Assembly (NCBI GenBank): GCA_945865175.1
Contig: CAMBDA010000014.1
Location: forward strand, 1 to 64,000
Length of the DNA stretch: 64,000 bases
DNA from: an uncultured Prevotellaceae bacterium
Lineage (GTDB): Bacteria; Bacteroidota; Bacteroidia; Bacteroidales; Bacteroidaceae
Direction of reading: 5' to 3'
Shown in pieces: positions 53,684-61,386 of the stretch. Within the stretch, counting starts at the first letter, position 1. Each line of letters begins with the position of its first letter. The notes beneath the pieces were generated by a model. That model was not told the DNA's origin. It was given only the letters and a program-made list of their open reading frames with translations, and did not search any database. The translations under genes were made by a program, and so were the position numbers.

Positions 53684-53705
53684 AATAATTAATATATATA
53701 TAACC
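53684..53705 (+). promoter_or_regulatory. AT-rich leader motif
   Basis: A 22-base stretch centred on TAATTAATATATATATAAC, lying 10 bases before an ATG. The same 19-base core occurs exactly at 18015-18033 (beside murE), and a 20/22 match lies at 46222-46243 before the ABC ATPase gene. Such AT-rich leaders may aid ribosome binding in this phylum. Confidence 0.4.
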
Positions 53706-53715
53706 AATCCAAGTT

Positions 53716-53868
53716 ATGAGCAATAAAAGTATAAAGAGGGCAAAGAGGGCTGAGGCCCGTGCTGCCCGCGAGGCCAGTCAGGGCCGTCGCGTGGCCTTCT
53801 ATGTAGGAGGCGCCTTGATCCTTTTGATGGTGTTGGCCTTGGCCGCCTATTCACTGGCCGGACTGTAG
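53716..53868 (+). CDS. Small single-span membrane protein, 50 residues
   Basis: The frame starts at ATG 53716 and stops at 53868. A basic half (MSNKSIKRAKRAEARAAREA) is followed by one membrane helix of about 20 residues (AFYVGGALILLMVLALAAYSL). The size, the position between prfB and the CYTH gene, the AT-rich leader and the clear N-in topology support a real gene. I recognise no named family. It could be a small regulator or a subunit of a membrane complex. Confidence 0.7.
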   Translation: MSNKSIKRAKRAEARAAREASQGRRVAFYVGGALILLMVLALAAYSLAGL

Positions 53869-53874
53869 TGGACC

Positions 53875-54363
53875 ATGCATCTGGAGATTGAAAGGAAATT
53901 CCTGGTCGCGGGTGAGTTCCGCGACCAGGCTTATAACTGTACGCACATCCAGCAGGGCTACATCAGTTCGGCGGGCGGACGCACGGTAAGGGTACGCATT
54001 CGCGATGACAGGGGCTATCTCACCATCAAGGGACCGTCAGGTAAAGCCGGCCTTTCCCGCTATGAGTTCGAAACGGAGATTGCGCTTTCCGATGCGCAGG
54101 ACCTGATGCGCATTTGCGAGCCGGGCATCATCGACAAGAACCGCTATCTGGTGCGCCATGCGGGCCATGTGTTCGAGGTGGATGAGTTTTTTGGCGAAAA
54201 CGAGGGCCTGCTGATTGCAGAAGTGGAATTGCAGTCAGAGGACGAGCCGTTTGAGAAGCCCGGTTTTCTGGGGCGTGAGGTGACGGGCGACCGCAGGTAT
54301 TACAATTCCCATCTGCGCAAGAACCCCTATGCGCTGTGGCGCACGGATGCGCAGGAGGTGTAG
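53875..54363 (+). CDS. CYTH domain protein (triphosphate tunnel enzyme)
   Basis: The protein has 162 residues, a free-standing CYTH domain. The ExExK motif is E4-I-E6-R-K8 at the very start (MHLEIERKFLV). Alternating charged strands follow (VRVRIRDDRGYLTIKG and YEFETEIALS), then VDEFFGENEGLLIAEVEL. Family members hydrolyse inorganic triphosphate or thiamine triphosphate, or act as class IV adenylate cyclases; which applies here cannot be told. It is the last gene of the operon and converges on the VanZ-like gene 10 bases away. Confidence 0.88.
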   Translation: MHLEIERKFLVAGEFRDQAYNCTHIQQGYISSAGGRTVRVRIRDDRGYLTIKGPSGKAGLSRYEFETEIALSDAQDLMRICEPGIIDKNRYLVRHAGHVFEVDEFFGENEGLLIAEVELQSEDEPFEKPGFLGREVTGDRRYYNSHLRKNPYALWRTDAQEV

Positions 54364-54373
54364 TTGCTCTTGT

Positions 54374-54772
54374 TCATTTCCTGAACGCAGTTTTCAGAAG
54401 AACAACCCCCAGCAGATAGGCTATGCCTGCACCGATGCTGTTGGCCAGAAAATCCATCCAATCACCGCTGCGGACGGTCGTGAGGTAGGCTTGTGCCAGT
54501 TCCATCGCGCCTCCGATGAGGATGGGGACGATGAGCGACCATACGAACAGGAACGCATGTGAGGCCTGCCTCCTGTGGTGTCGCACATGCTCTGCCCATA
54601 CGGTGATGCTCAGGGTGCCGTACATCACCATGTGGGCCCATTTGTCGAACAGAGGCACGTCCTCTGCCATTTCTATTTCCGGCACCTTCATCAGCGAAAG
54701 AATGATGATTAAACACACGATTGTGATACTCAGCGGATGCTCTTTTAGTCGAATTGTTACGTCTTTCTGCAT
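54374..54772 (-). CDS. VanZ-like membrane protein
   Basis: The protein has 132 residues from the ATG at 54772, 20 bases below a -7 box; a longer upstream start at 54898 would cross the divergent symporter promoter. It has four hydrophobic helices and the DKWAHMVMYGTLSI segment of the VanZ family, ending with a conserved GGAMELAQ and DWMDFLANSIG pattern. VanZ proteins are linked to teicoplanin resistance in some Gram-positives; in Bacteroidota their role is unclear. Confidence 0.8.
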   Translation of the reverse strand: MQKDVTIRLKEHPLSITIVCLIIILSLMKVPEIEMAEDVPLFDKWAHMVMYGTLSITVWAEHVRHHRRQASHAFLFVWSLIVPILIGGAMELAQAYLTTVRSGDWMDFLANSIGAGIAYLLGVVLLKTAFRK

Positions 54773-54791
54773 TTTACTTTCCAATTTTATG

Positions 54792-54820
54792 CAAAAATAC
54801 ACAGAATATTTATAATTTTG
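54792..54820. promoter_or_regulatory. Divergent promoters, VanZ and SNF genes
   Basis: Minus strand TATTTTTG at 54799-54792 serves the VanZ gene. Plus strand TAATTTTG at 54813-54820 serves the symporter gene, 20 bases above its ATG. Both match TAnnTTTG. Confidence 0.5.
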
Positions 54821-54840
54821 TACATAATTTGGAGAAAAAT

Positions 54841-56202
54841 ATGAAACAATCATCTGGAAGAGGTAATTTTGGGAGTCGGCTGGGCGTGATTCTCGCATCG
54901 GCGGGCAGTGCCGTGGGGCTGGGCAATATCTGGCGCTTCCCCACAGAGGTGGGCAGCAATGGAGGTGCGGCCTTCATTCTGGTGTATCTGGCCTTTGTGT
55001 TCCTGCTGGCCATGCCTGTGATGGTGGCCGAGTTTGTGATTGGGCGCAGCAGCAGGGCCAATACGGTGGGAGCCTATCGTACGCTGGCTCCCGGAAAGCC
55101 CTGGATTGTGGCGGGCTTCATGGGTGTGGTGGCAGGCATATTGGTGCTGTCGTTCTACTCAGTGGTAGCAGGATGGACACTTCACTACACGGTCGACTCC
55201 ATCGGGTTGCGCCTGATGGGTCCCCAGGATTTTGCAGCCGTGTTCAATAATTTTGTCAGCAATCCATGGAAACCCCTCATCTTTCAGTACGTTTTTCTTC
55301 TGCTCACGCATGTGATTGTATCCAGGGGCGTGGAGTCGGGCATAGAAAGGTTTTCCAAGGCCATGATGCCCATGCTGTTGGTAATCATTGTGGTGCTGGC
55401 ATGCTGCTCGTTGACTATGCCAGGGGCCAGGGACGGTCTCACCTTCCTGCTCAAGCCTGATTTCAGCAAGGTCACTACGAAGGTGGTGCTCAGTGCCATG
55501 GGGCAGGCCTTCTTCTCTTTGAGTGTGGGTATTGGTTGTCTGGCTACCTACGCATCCTATTTTAAGGAAGACACCCGGCTGGTCAACTCGGCCTTCAGCG
55601 TGTGTGTCATCGACTCGCTGGTGGCCATTTTCAGCGGATTCATCATATTCCCGGCCGTTTTTTCCGTACAGGGGGTACAGGTGGATGCTGGTCCGGGTCT
55701 GGTCTACATCACGCTCCCCAATGTGTTCAATCTGGCTTTTGGCGATGTGCCCTTCCTGGGCTATCTGTTCTCGGTGTTCTTCTATGTGTTGCTGTTGTTG
55801 GCGGCCCTCACCAGTACCATCTCCATGCATGAGATAGCCACCGCCTTCTTCCGGGAGAACTATCGGCTGAGCCGTCGCACGGCAGCCACCATCGTCACCC
55901 TGATATGTGTGGTGCTGGGTACGGCCTGCAGCTTGTCGTTTGGCGTGTGGAGCGAGGTCAAGGTGATGGGTATGGGCTTCTTTGCCCTGTTCGATTTCCT
56001 CACGGCCAAGTTCATCATGCCCTTGGGAGGCATTCTTCTCACGATGTTTGTGGAATGGTATCTCGACCGCAAGCTGGTGGTGAACGAACTTACCAACAAG
56101 GGTACCGTGCGGGTGCGCAGCTTGCGCCTGCTGCTTTTCCTTATCCGTTGGGTGGCGCCTATCGGTGTGGGCGTAGTGTTCCTGAATGAATTGGCTAGCT
56201 AG
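54841..56202 (+). CDS. Sodium-dependent symporter, SNF family (first copy)
   Basis: The protein has 453 residues from the ATG at 54841, which lies below the -7 box; a start 87 bases upstream would cross the promoter. It opens with SRLGVILASAGSAVGLGNIW and RFPTEVGSNGGAAF, the neurotransmitter:sodium symporter signature, and has about 11 hydrophobic helices. It imports an amino acid or similar compound with sodium. It forms a tandem pair with the next gene. Confidence 0.92.
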   Translation: MKQSSGRGNFGSRLGVILASAGSAVGLGNIWRFPTEVGSNGGAAFILVYLAFVFLLAMPVMVAEFVIGRSSRANTVGAYRTLAPGKPWIVAGFMGVVAGILVLSFYSVVAGWTLHYTVDSIGLRLMGPQDFAAVFNNFVSNPWKPLIFQYVFLLLTHVIVSRGVESGIERFSKAMMPMLLVIIVVLACCSLTMPGARDGLTFLLKPDFSKVTTKVVLSAMGQAFFSLSVGIGCLATYASYFKEDTRLVNSAFSVCVIDSLVAIFSGFIIFPAVFSVQGVQVDAGPGLVYITLPNVFNLAFGDVPFLGYLFSVFFYVLLLLAALTSTISMHEIATAFFRENYRLSRRTAATIVTLICVVLGTACSLSFGVWSEVKVMGMGFFALFDFLTAKFIMPLGGILLTMFVEWYLDRKLVVNELTNKGTVRVRSLRLLLFLIRWVAPIGVGVVFLNELAS

Positions 56203-56218
56203 GGGAGGGGAAGGCTAT

Positions 56219-57571
56219 ATGGACGAACGCAAGAATTTTGGAAGCAAACTGGGTGTGGTGATGGCTGCTGCGGGCAGCGCAGTGGGTCTGGGCAATGTGT
56301 GGCGTTTCCCGACAGAAGTGGGAAACAATGGCGGTGCGGCCTTCATCCTCATCTACCTGTTGTGTGTGGCCCTTGTGGGCCTGCCCGTGATGCTGGGCGA
56401 GTTTGTGATTGGCCGTCACACGCACGCCAATACGATTTCTGCCTATCAGCAGCTGGCTCCTGGCAAGTGGTGGCGCATACAGGGCGTGAATGGAGTGTTT
56501 GTGGCATTCATGATATTATCCTATTATATAGTGATTGCCGGCTGGACGCTCTATTATCTGGTTCAGGCATTGGCATTCCGTCTGTCGGGGCCTCAGGACT
56601 ATACGCAGGTGTTCAGCCAGTTTGTGTCTTCCCCCTGGCAGCCGTTGCTCTGTGCGGTGGTTTTCATGCTGATGACGCATCTGGTGATAGCACGGGGTGT
56701 GCAGAGCGGCATAGAACGATTCTCCAAGGTGATGATGCCCATGCTGTTGCTTATCATCTGTGTGCTGATGGTGTGCTCGTTCAGTATGCCTGGCACGTCC
56801 GAGAGTCTCACCTTCCTCCTGAAACCCGATTTCAGCAAGGTGACGCCTACGGTGGTGCTCAGCGCCATGGGACAGGCCTTCTTCTCGCTCAGTCTGGCCA
56901 TGGGGTGCCTGTGCACCTATGCCTCCTACTTCGGCCCCGACACTAACCTGGTGAAAACGGCTCTCAATGTGAGTGTCATTGACACGATAGTGGCGGTATT
57001 GAGCGGATTCATTATCTTCCCGGCTGTATTTAGTGTGGATGGTGTGGAGGCCGATGTGGGGCCGGGCCTGGTTTTCATCACCCTCCCCAACGTGTTTGAA
57101 ATGGCTTTCCACAATGTGCCTGTCATCGGCTATGTATTCACGGTGCTGTTCTACATGCTGTTGCTCTTGGCTGCTCTCACCAGTTCCATCTCGCTCCACG
57201 AGTCGGTGACGGCCTATCTGCTGGAACGTTTTCATCTGCCCAGAGGGCGTGCCTCGGGCCTGGTGTCGGTCTCCTGTATGACGTTGGGCGTGCTTTGCAC
57301 CCTTTCATTCGGTGTACTGTCTGGCTACACGCTTTTCGGCCTCACCTTCTTCGACCTGTTCGATTTTCTCGCGTCCAAGGTGTTGCTCCCTTTGGGTGGT
57401 ATCGTCATCAGCCTGTTTGTGGGCTACTATCTCGACCGCCGCATTGTGCGCAACGAGATTACCAACAATGGTAGCCTCACCTTCCGCCTCTTTGGGCTTT
57501 ACATCTTCCTCACGCGGTATGTGGTGCCCGTGGCCATCGCTGCCATCTTCGTCAACGAACTCTTTCTGTGA
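56219..57571 (+). CDS. Sodium-dependent symporter, SNF family (second copy)
   Basis: The protein has 450 residues from the ATG at 56219 (MDERKNFGSKLGVV); an upstream start would only add residues from the intergenic spacer. It is highly similar to the preceding gene over its whole length, including SAVGLGNVWRFPTEVGNNGG and the FLLKPDFSKVTPTVVLSAM segment. The stop overlaps the next start (TGATG). Tandem copies suggest duplication with possible change in substrate range. Confidence 0.92.
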   Translation: MDERKNFGSKLGVVMAAAGSAVGLGNVWRFPTEVGNNGGAAFILIYLLCVALVGLPVMLGEFVIGRHTHANTISAYQQLAPGKWWRIQGVNGVFVAFMILSYYIVIAGWTLYYLVQALAFRLSGPQDYTQVFSQFVSSPWQPLLCAVVFMLMTHLVIARGVQSGIERFSKVMMPMLLLIICVLMVCSFSMPGTSESLTFLLKPDFSKVTPTVVLSAMGQAFFSLSLAMGCLCTYASYFGPDTNLVKTALNVSVIDTIVAVLSGFIIFPAVFSVDGVEADVGPGLVFITLPNVFEMAFHNVPVIGYVFTVLFYMLLLLAALTSSISLHESVTAYLLERFHLPRGRASGLVSVSCMTLGVLCTLSFGVLSGYTLFGLTFFDLFDFLASKVLLPLGGIVISLFVGYYLDRRIVRNEITNNGSLTFRLFGLYIFLTRYVVPVAIAAIFVNELFL

Positions 57572-58542
57572 TGCGCAGGTGGCCTTCCTTTTCCAACAGC
57601 CAATACAGGGCTATGATAGTTCTGGAGGTGGTGCTGATAGGCATTATGTTCGGGCTGTTCCTGTGCCAGTCGTACCATACGGATGAGGCCGGTATGGCTA
57701 CAGTGGCAGGGCAGGAAGGCCGCACCGTGAAACATGCGCCAGAGAAGCGGTACACCTATGCGGTGGAGACGGAGCCTGTGGAGACTTTCCCTTTCGACCC
57801 CAATACGGCCGATAGTGCCCAACTGCTCAGGCTGGGGCTGGCTCCCTGGCAGGTGCAGGCTATCTACAGGTATCGGGCCAAGCACGGACGTTATCACACG
57901 CCCGAGGATTTCCAACGTGTGCCGGGAATGACCCTGGAATTGTGGGAACGGCTGGGGCCGATGGTGAGGATTGATGCCAGATACCAATACCTGAAACCTT
58001 CTGCCCGCATACAGGATGCTCCGCAGCATCCCCAGCCTATGGCTTCCCCTTCCTCGACTGTCTCTGCGGATAGCGTGCAGTCTGCCACTCCTGTGGCAAC
58101 TGTAGTGGCAGACACGGTGAAAAGGGTGGAAAAATTTGCCGAACCTACGCGGGTGGACATCAACGAGGCTGACACCTTGCTCCTGCAACGCATTCCGGGC
58201 ATTGCTTCTGTGCGGGCACACAGGATAGTGGAGTATCGTGAGAAACTGGGTGGTTTTTCTCATCTGGAGCAGGTGATGGAGAGCTGCCAGCTGCCCGACG
58301 AGGTGCTGGAATGGCTTTCTTTCCACCCTGTCCCTCTCAAGAAGCTGGATGTGAACCATCTTTCTGTGCGCCAGCTCATGCGCCATCCCTATCTCTCTTT
58401 TTATCAGGCCAAGGCTCTGGTGGAGCATCGGAAGAAGCATGGCCTGCTGTCTGGCGTGTCGGAATTGAAGCAAATAGAGGGCTTTTCCGACGAGCACATC
58501 CAGCGTCTTGCCCCCTATCTTCTGTTTGATGTCAACAGGTGA
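57571..58542 (+). CDS. Helix-hairpin-helix protein, ComEA-like
   Basis: The protein has 323 residues. One membrane helix (MIVLEVVLIGIMFGLFL) near the start is followed by a linker. Three ComEA-type helix-hairpin-helix units are seen, starting near residues 77 (FDPNTADSAQLLRLGLAPW), 190 (VDINEADTLLLQRIPGIAS) and 260 (LDVNHLSVRQLMRHPYLSF). Such units bind DNA without sequence preference. The protein may act in DNA uptake or at the cell surface; the role is unknown. It is translationally coupled to the symporter. Confidence 0.82.
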   Translation: MRRWPSFSNSQYRAMIVLEVVLIGIMFGLFLCQSYHTDEAGMATVAGQEGRTVKHAPEKRYTYAVETEPVETFPFDPNTADSAQLLRLGLAPWQVQAIYRYRAKHGRYHTPEDFQRVPGMTLELWERLGPMVRIDARYQYLKPSARIQDAPQHPQPMASPSSTVSADSVQSATPVATVVADTVKRVEKFAEPTRVDINEADTLLLQRIPGIASVRAHRIVEYREKLGGFSHLEQVMESCQLPDEVLEWLSFHPVPLKKLDVNHLSVRQLMRHPYLSFYQAKALVEHRKKHGLLSGVSELKQIEGFSDEHIQRLAPYLLFDVNR

Positions 58543-58565
58543 TTCTCTGGCATGGGCCTTATCGT

Positions 58566-59453
58566 TCAGGTAGGCCGCTTCCTGTAGGCGATAGGTGACA
58601 TGCCCGTCTTGCTGCGGAACATGCGTGTGAAGTGGTTGGGATAGGCAAATCCCAGCTGCTCGGCTATCTCGTTGATGGTCATGTTCGTGCGGTCGAGCAG
58701 GTCCTTGGCTGCCTGGATAATCTTGTCCTGGATGAAGTGTTGGGCCGTGATGTTGAGTTCGCGCTTCACCATGTCTCCGAAATAGTTGGGCGAAAGGTTG
58801 AACTGACGTGCACACCAGGCCACGTTGGGCGGCCCCTCTTGCTCGGGCAGTCCGCTTAGCAGGTAGTTGTCGATGACCGTTGCCAGTTTGTGCTGCAGCA
58901 TGGCGGTATTGTTGGCGCGCATGGTAAACTGGCGTTCGAAGAACCGTTTGCAGTAGCTCAGCAGGTGGCCGATGCCCAGGCGGAGCATGTGTCCGGTGAG
59001 ATAGTCTTTGGGAGAATGGAGCTCGGCAAAGATATTGGCGAAACTGTTGCGAATGATTCCGCGCTCCTGCTCGGACAGTTCCAGGGCCTCGTATACATCG
59101 TGATAGAAGAAATTGAACATGTAGAAATCCCTGCCCAGCCCGGAATTCTCGAGCAGGTCTTCCTTGAAGGCCAGCATCCACCCTTGTGGTTTGGCGGTAT
59201 AGTCGAGATTCATCGACACCACTTGTCCCGGTCGCAGGGAGAAGATAGTGCCCGCCCGGTAGCGGATGCACTTGCCATTGCGCACCAGTTCACCGAAATC
59301 GCTGTCCATGAGCACGATGCAGTACATATTGAAATCAATGGGCTCAAAGAGCGTAAGGTCGGCTCTCGACAGTTCGCCCACTGCCACTGAGGGGTGGAGT
59401 GTCTCCTGATGGAAGTAGGCATTGTATTCGTCCAAATTCTGGATAATCTTCAT
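58566..59453 (-). CDS. AraC-family transcriptional regulator
   Basis: The protein has 295 residues from the ATG at 59453 (MKIIQNLDEYN), 25 bases below a -7 box at 59478-59485. The N-terminal part is a cupin-like ligand domain (LFEPIDFNMYCIVLMDSDFG). The C-terminal 100 residues are a full AraC domain with two helix-turn-helix units, the second being NEIAEQLGFAYPNHFTRMFR. It is divergent from the tryptophanase-like gene, and the space between carries spaced repeats, so it probably controls that gene. Confidence 0.9.
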   Translation of the reverse strand: MKIIQNLDEYNAYFHQETLHPSVAVGELSRADLTLFEPIDFNMYCIVLMDSDFGELVRNGKCIRYRAGTIFSLRPGQVVSMNLDYTAKPQGWMLAFKEDLLENSGLGRDFYMFNFFYHDVYEALELSEQERGIIRNSFANIFAELHSPKDYLTGHMLRLGIGHLLSYCKRFFERQFTMRANNTAMLQHKLATVIDNYLLSGLPEQEGPPNVAWCARQFNLSPNYFGDMVKRELNITAQHFIQDKIIQAAKDLLDRTNMTINEIAEQLGFAYPNHFTRMFRSKTGMSPIAYRKRPT

Positions 59454-59477
59454 CGTTTTGTGGAATGTTTGTGGATG

Positions 59478-59485
59478 CAAAGATA
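59478..59485 (-). promoter_or_regulatory. Promoter of the AraC gene
   Basis: Minus strand TATCTTTG, a perfect -7 box, 25 bases above the chosen start. Confidence 0.5.
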
Positions 59486-59488
59486 TGA

Positions 59489-59572
59489 AAAATGGTAGAC
59501 AAAAAGTAATTTTGGTAATATTATCTCTGGAATATTTGTACAATCAGTGATTTTGGTAGTTATTTCTGTAAT
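59489..59572. promoter_or_regulatory. Candidate AraC-type binding repeats
   Basis: ATTTTGGTA occurs at 59509-59517 and 59550-59558, 41 bp apart, each followed by similar sequence (TTAT, CTG, AAT). A weaker AAAATGGTA lies at 59489-59497, 20 bp before the first. Spacing near two and four helical turns would place the sites on one face of the DNA. This is where a regulator would act on both divergent genes. Confidence 0.5.
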
Positions 59573-59602
59573 CCTGTTCATGGATTCTTCTCTTATTTTC
59601 CA

Positions 59603-59610
59603 TATCTTTG
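59603..59610 (+). promoter_or_regulatory. Promoter of the tryptophanase-like gene
   Basis: TATCTTTG -7 box, 66 bases above the ATG at 59677. The -33 region is weak (TTCATG at 59578-59583), as expected for an activator-dependent promoter. Confidence 0.5.
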
Positions 59611-59676
59611 CCGTCGAAACAAAGGTTTTATGCCTGAACAAGCACAAAATAACATCATAAAAAACAAAGAAGAACA

Positions 59677-61122
59677 ATGGTTAAGTTTTATCAATCAGAG
59701 AATCAGGTGCCCTTGGAAATGCACAAGGTGCGTGTAGTACAGAAACTCACCCTCTTGCCTGTGGAGGAGCGTCTGAAGAAAATACAGGAGGCCGGTAACA
59801 ACACCTTCCTGCTCCAGAACAAGGACATCTATATGGATATGCTCACCGACAGCGGTGTCAATGCCATGTCCGACCGCCAGACTGCGGCCATGCATATTGC
59901 TGACGATTCGTATGCCGGCAGTGAGACATTCAACCGTTTCAAGGTGGCTATCAAGGAGGTGTTTGGCACCGACCACGTGCTTCCCGCCCATCAGGGACGT
60001 GCCTGCGAGAACATCCTGGCAGAGGCATTTGTAAAGCCCGGTATGGTGGCTATCATGAATTTCCATTTCACCACCACCAAGGCACATGTGACACGATGCG
60101 GCGGTGAAGTGCTCGAGCTGGTGGACAAGAAGGGACTCCTTCCCCAGAGCGACGACCCCTTCAAGGGTGACTTCGACCTGGAGGCGCTGAAGAAGACCAT
60201 CGAGGAATATGGCCCTGAGAAGGTGGCTTATGTGCGCATCGAGGCTGGTACCAATCTCATTGGCGGGCAGCCCGTTTCGTTGGCCAATATGCTGGCAGTG
60301 GCCGACATCTGTCACGATTACGGAGTGCTGAGTGTGCTGGATGCGTCTCTGCTTCAGGACAATGTCTATTTCATGAAGACACGTGAGGCTCAGTGCAAGT
60401 ATATGAGCACAAAGGAAATCTATCATCTGCTGGCCGACAAGGTGGACCTCATCTATTTCTCTGCACGCAAATTGGGATTTGCACGCGGTGGCGCCATTAC
60501 CAGCCACAACAGCGAGCTCATCAAGAGCATGATGGAGTATATTCCTCTTTATGAGGGCTTCCTCACTTATGGCGGTATCGATGTCCGCACCATCGAGAGC
60601 ATCACGGAGGGCTTGTATGAGAGCCTCGATATGGACTATATCAGCCACGGGCCTGAGTTCATTGCCTATCTGGTGAAGGAACTGGACGACTATGGTGTGC
60701 CTGTCATCAAGCCTGCAGGCGGTCTGGGCGCCCATCTCAATTGCTCCGAGATAGTACCCAATGTGCCTCACAACCAGTACCCGGCAGCCGCTGTGGGTGC
60801 AGCGCTCTACATTGCTGGCGGTATCCGAGGTATGGAGCGTGGTACGGTGAGCGAGCAGCGCGAGCCCGATGGCACCGAACGCTATGCCGAACTGGAGCTC
60901 CAGCGTCTGGCCATGCCTCGTCGCGTGTTCACCCTCAGCCAGGTGAAGTACTGTGCCGACCGTGTAAAATGGATGTGGGACAACCGTGACATTATTGGCG
61001 GTCTGCAGTGGGTGGAAGAGCCCAAGGTGCTGCGCTTCTTCTTTGGCCGCATGAAAGAGATTGGCCATTGGCAGGAAGACCTCGTGGCCAAGTTCCGTGA
61101 AGACTTCGGCGACAGCCTGTAA
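59677..61122 (+). CDS. Tryptophanase-like PLP-dependent beta-eliminating lyase
   Basis: The protein has 481 residues. Family positions seen are DDSYAGSETF (substrate-side tyrosine), LPAHQGRACEN (arginine for the cofactor phosphate), TNLIGGQPVS, and VLDASLLQDNVYF with D222. The PLP lysine is K265 in SARKLGF; classical tryptophanase and tyrosine phenol-lyase have SGKKD or SAKKD here, and the arginine normally found after the cofactor aspartate is replaced. The enzyme probably breaks a C-beta bond of an aromatic or sulfur amino acid, but the substrate is open. The AraC gene is divergent. Confidence 0.82.
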   Translation: MVKFYQSENQVPLEMHKVRVVQKLTLLPVEERLKKIQEAGNNTFLLQNKDIYMDMLTDSGVNAMSDRQTAAMHIADDSYAGSETFNRFKVAIKEVFGTDHVLPAHQGRACENILAEAFVKPGMVAIMNFHFTTTKAHVTRCGGEVLELVDKKGLLPQSDDPFKGDFDLEALKKTIEEYGPEKVAYVRIEAGTNLIGGQPVSLANMLAVADICHDYGVLSVLDASLLQDNVYFMKTREAQCKYMSTKEIYHLLADKVDLIYFSARKLGFARGGAITSHNSELIKSMMEYIPLYEGFLTYGGIDVRTIESITEGLYESLDMDYISHGPEFIAYLVKELDDYGVPVIKPAGGLGAHLNCSEIVPNVPHNQYPAAAVGAALYIAGGIRGMERGTVSEQREPDGTERYAELELQRLAMPRRVFTLSQVKYCADRVKWMWDNRDIIGGLQWVEEPKVLRFFFGRMKEIGHWQEDLVAKFREDFGDSL

Positions 61123-61149
61123 CCGGATTGCTGTCGTCAGTACATACAA

Positions 61150-61186
61150 CAGGCGAGACTTGGGTGGTTCAACCGGGTCTCGCCTG
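61150..61186 (+). terminator. Terminator-like hairpin after the lyase gene
   Basis: CAGGCGAGAC at 61150-61159 and GTCTCGCCTG at 61177-61186 form a perfect 10-bp stem, 28 bases after the stop. No T-run follows closely. Confidence 0.5.
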
Positions 61187-61304
61187 CTGCATCCGCTCCC
61201 TATCTTTTGTATTCATATCCTTCGCGAGTCCTGTTTACGAATAGCGCCCGTGACGGCAGCGGACGTGCTTCTCGAATACCTTGCCCAATAGCCTCGTTTT
61301 TTTT

Positions 61305-61383
61305 CCTAACTGGAGAAATTTTGCTGCCTAACTGGGTAGCAATTTTTTTCCAGTTAGGCAGCAAAAAGGCCCCAAAAAGGGGG
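61305..61383. repeat. CCTAACTGG repeat hairpin
   Basis: A 16-bp arm at 61320-61335 (TTTGCTGCCTAACTGG) is the exact reverse complement of 61350-61365; the loop is 14 bases. A third CCTAACTGG lies just upstream at 61305-61313. A small CCCC, AAAAA, GGGG hairpin follows at 61370-61383, next to the stop of the SGNH gene. On the minus strand this could be that gene's terminator. Confidence 0.6.
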
Positions 61384-61386
61384 ATG

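Noticed and set aside
54773-54898. Longer VanZ start at 54898
   Set aside because: It would run across both divergent promoters; the start at 54772 fits the -7 box.
59695-61149. A 484-codon open frame antisense to the tryptophanase-like gene
   Set aside because: The plus strand has conserved PLP-lyase motifs and a promoter. The antisense frame shows no domain and is a shadow.
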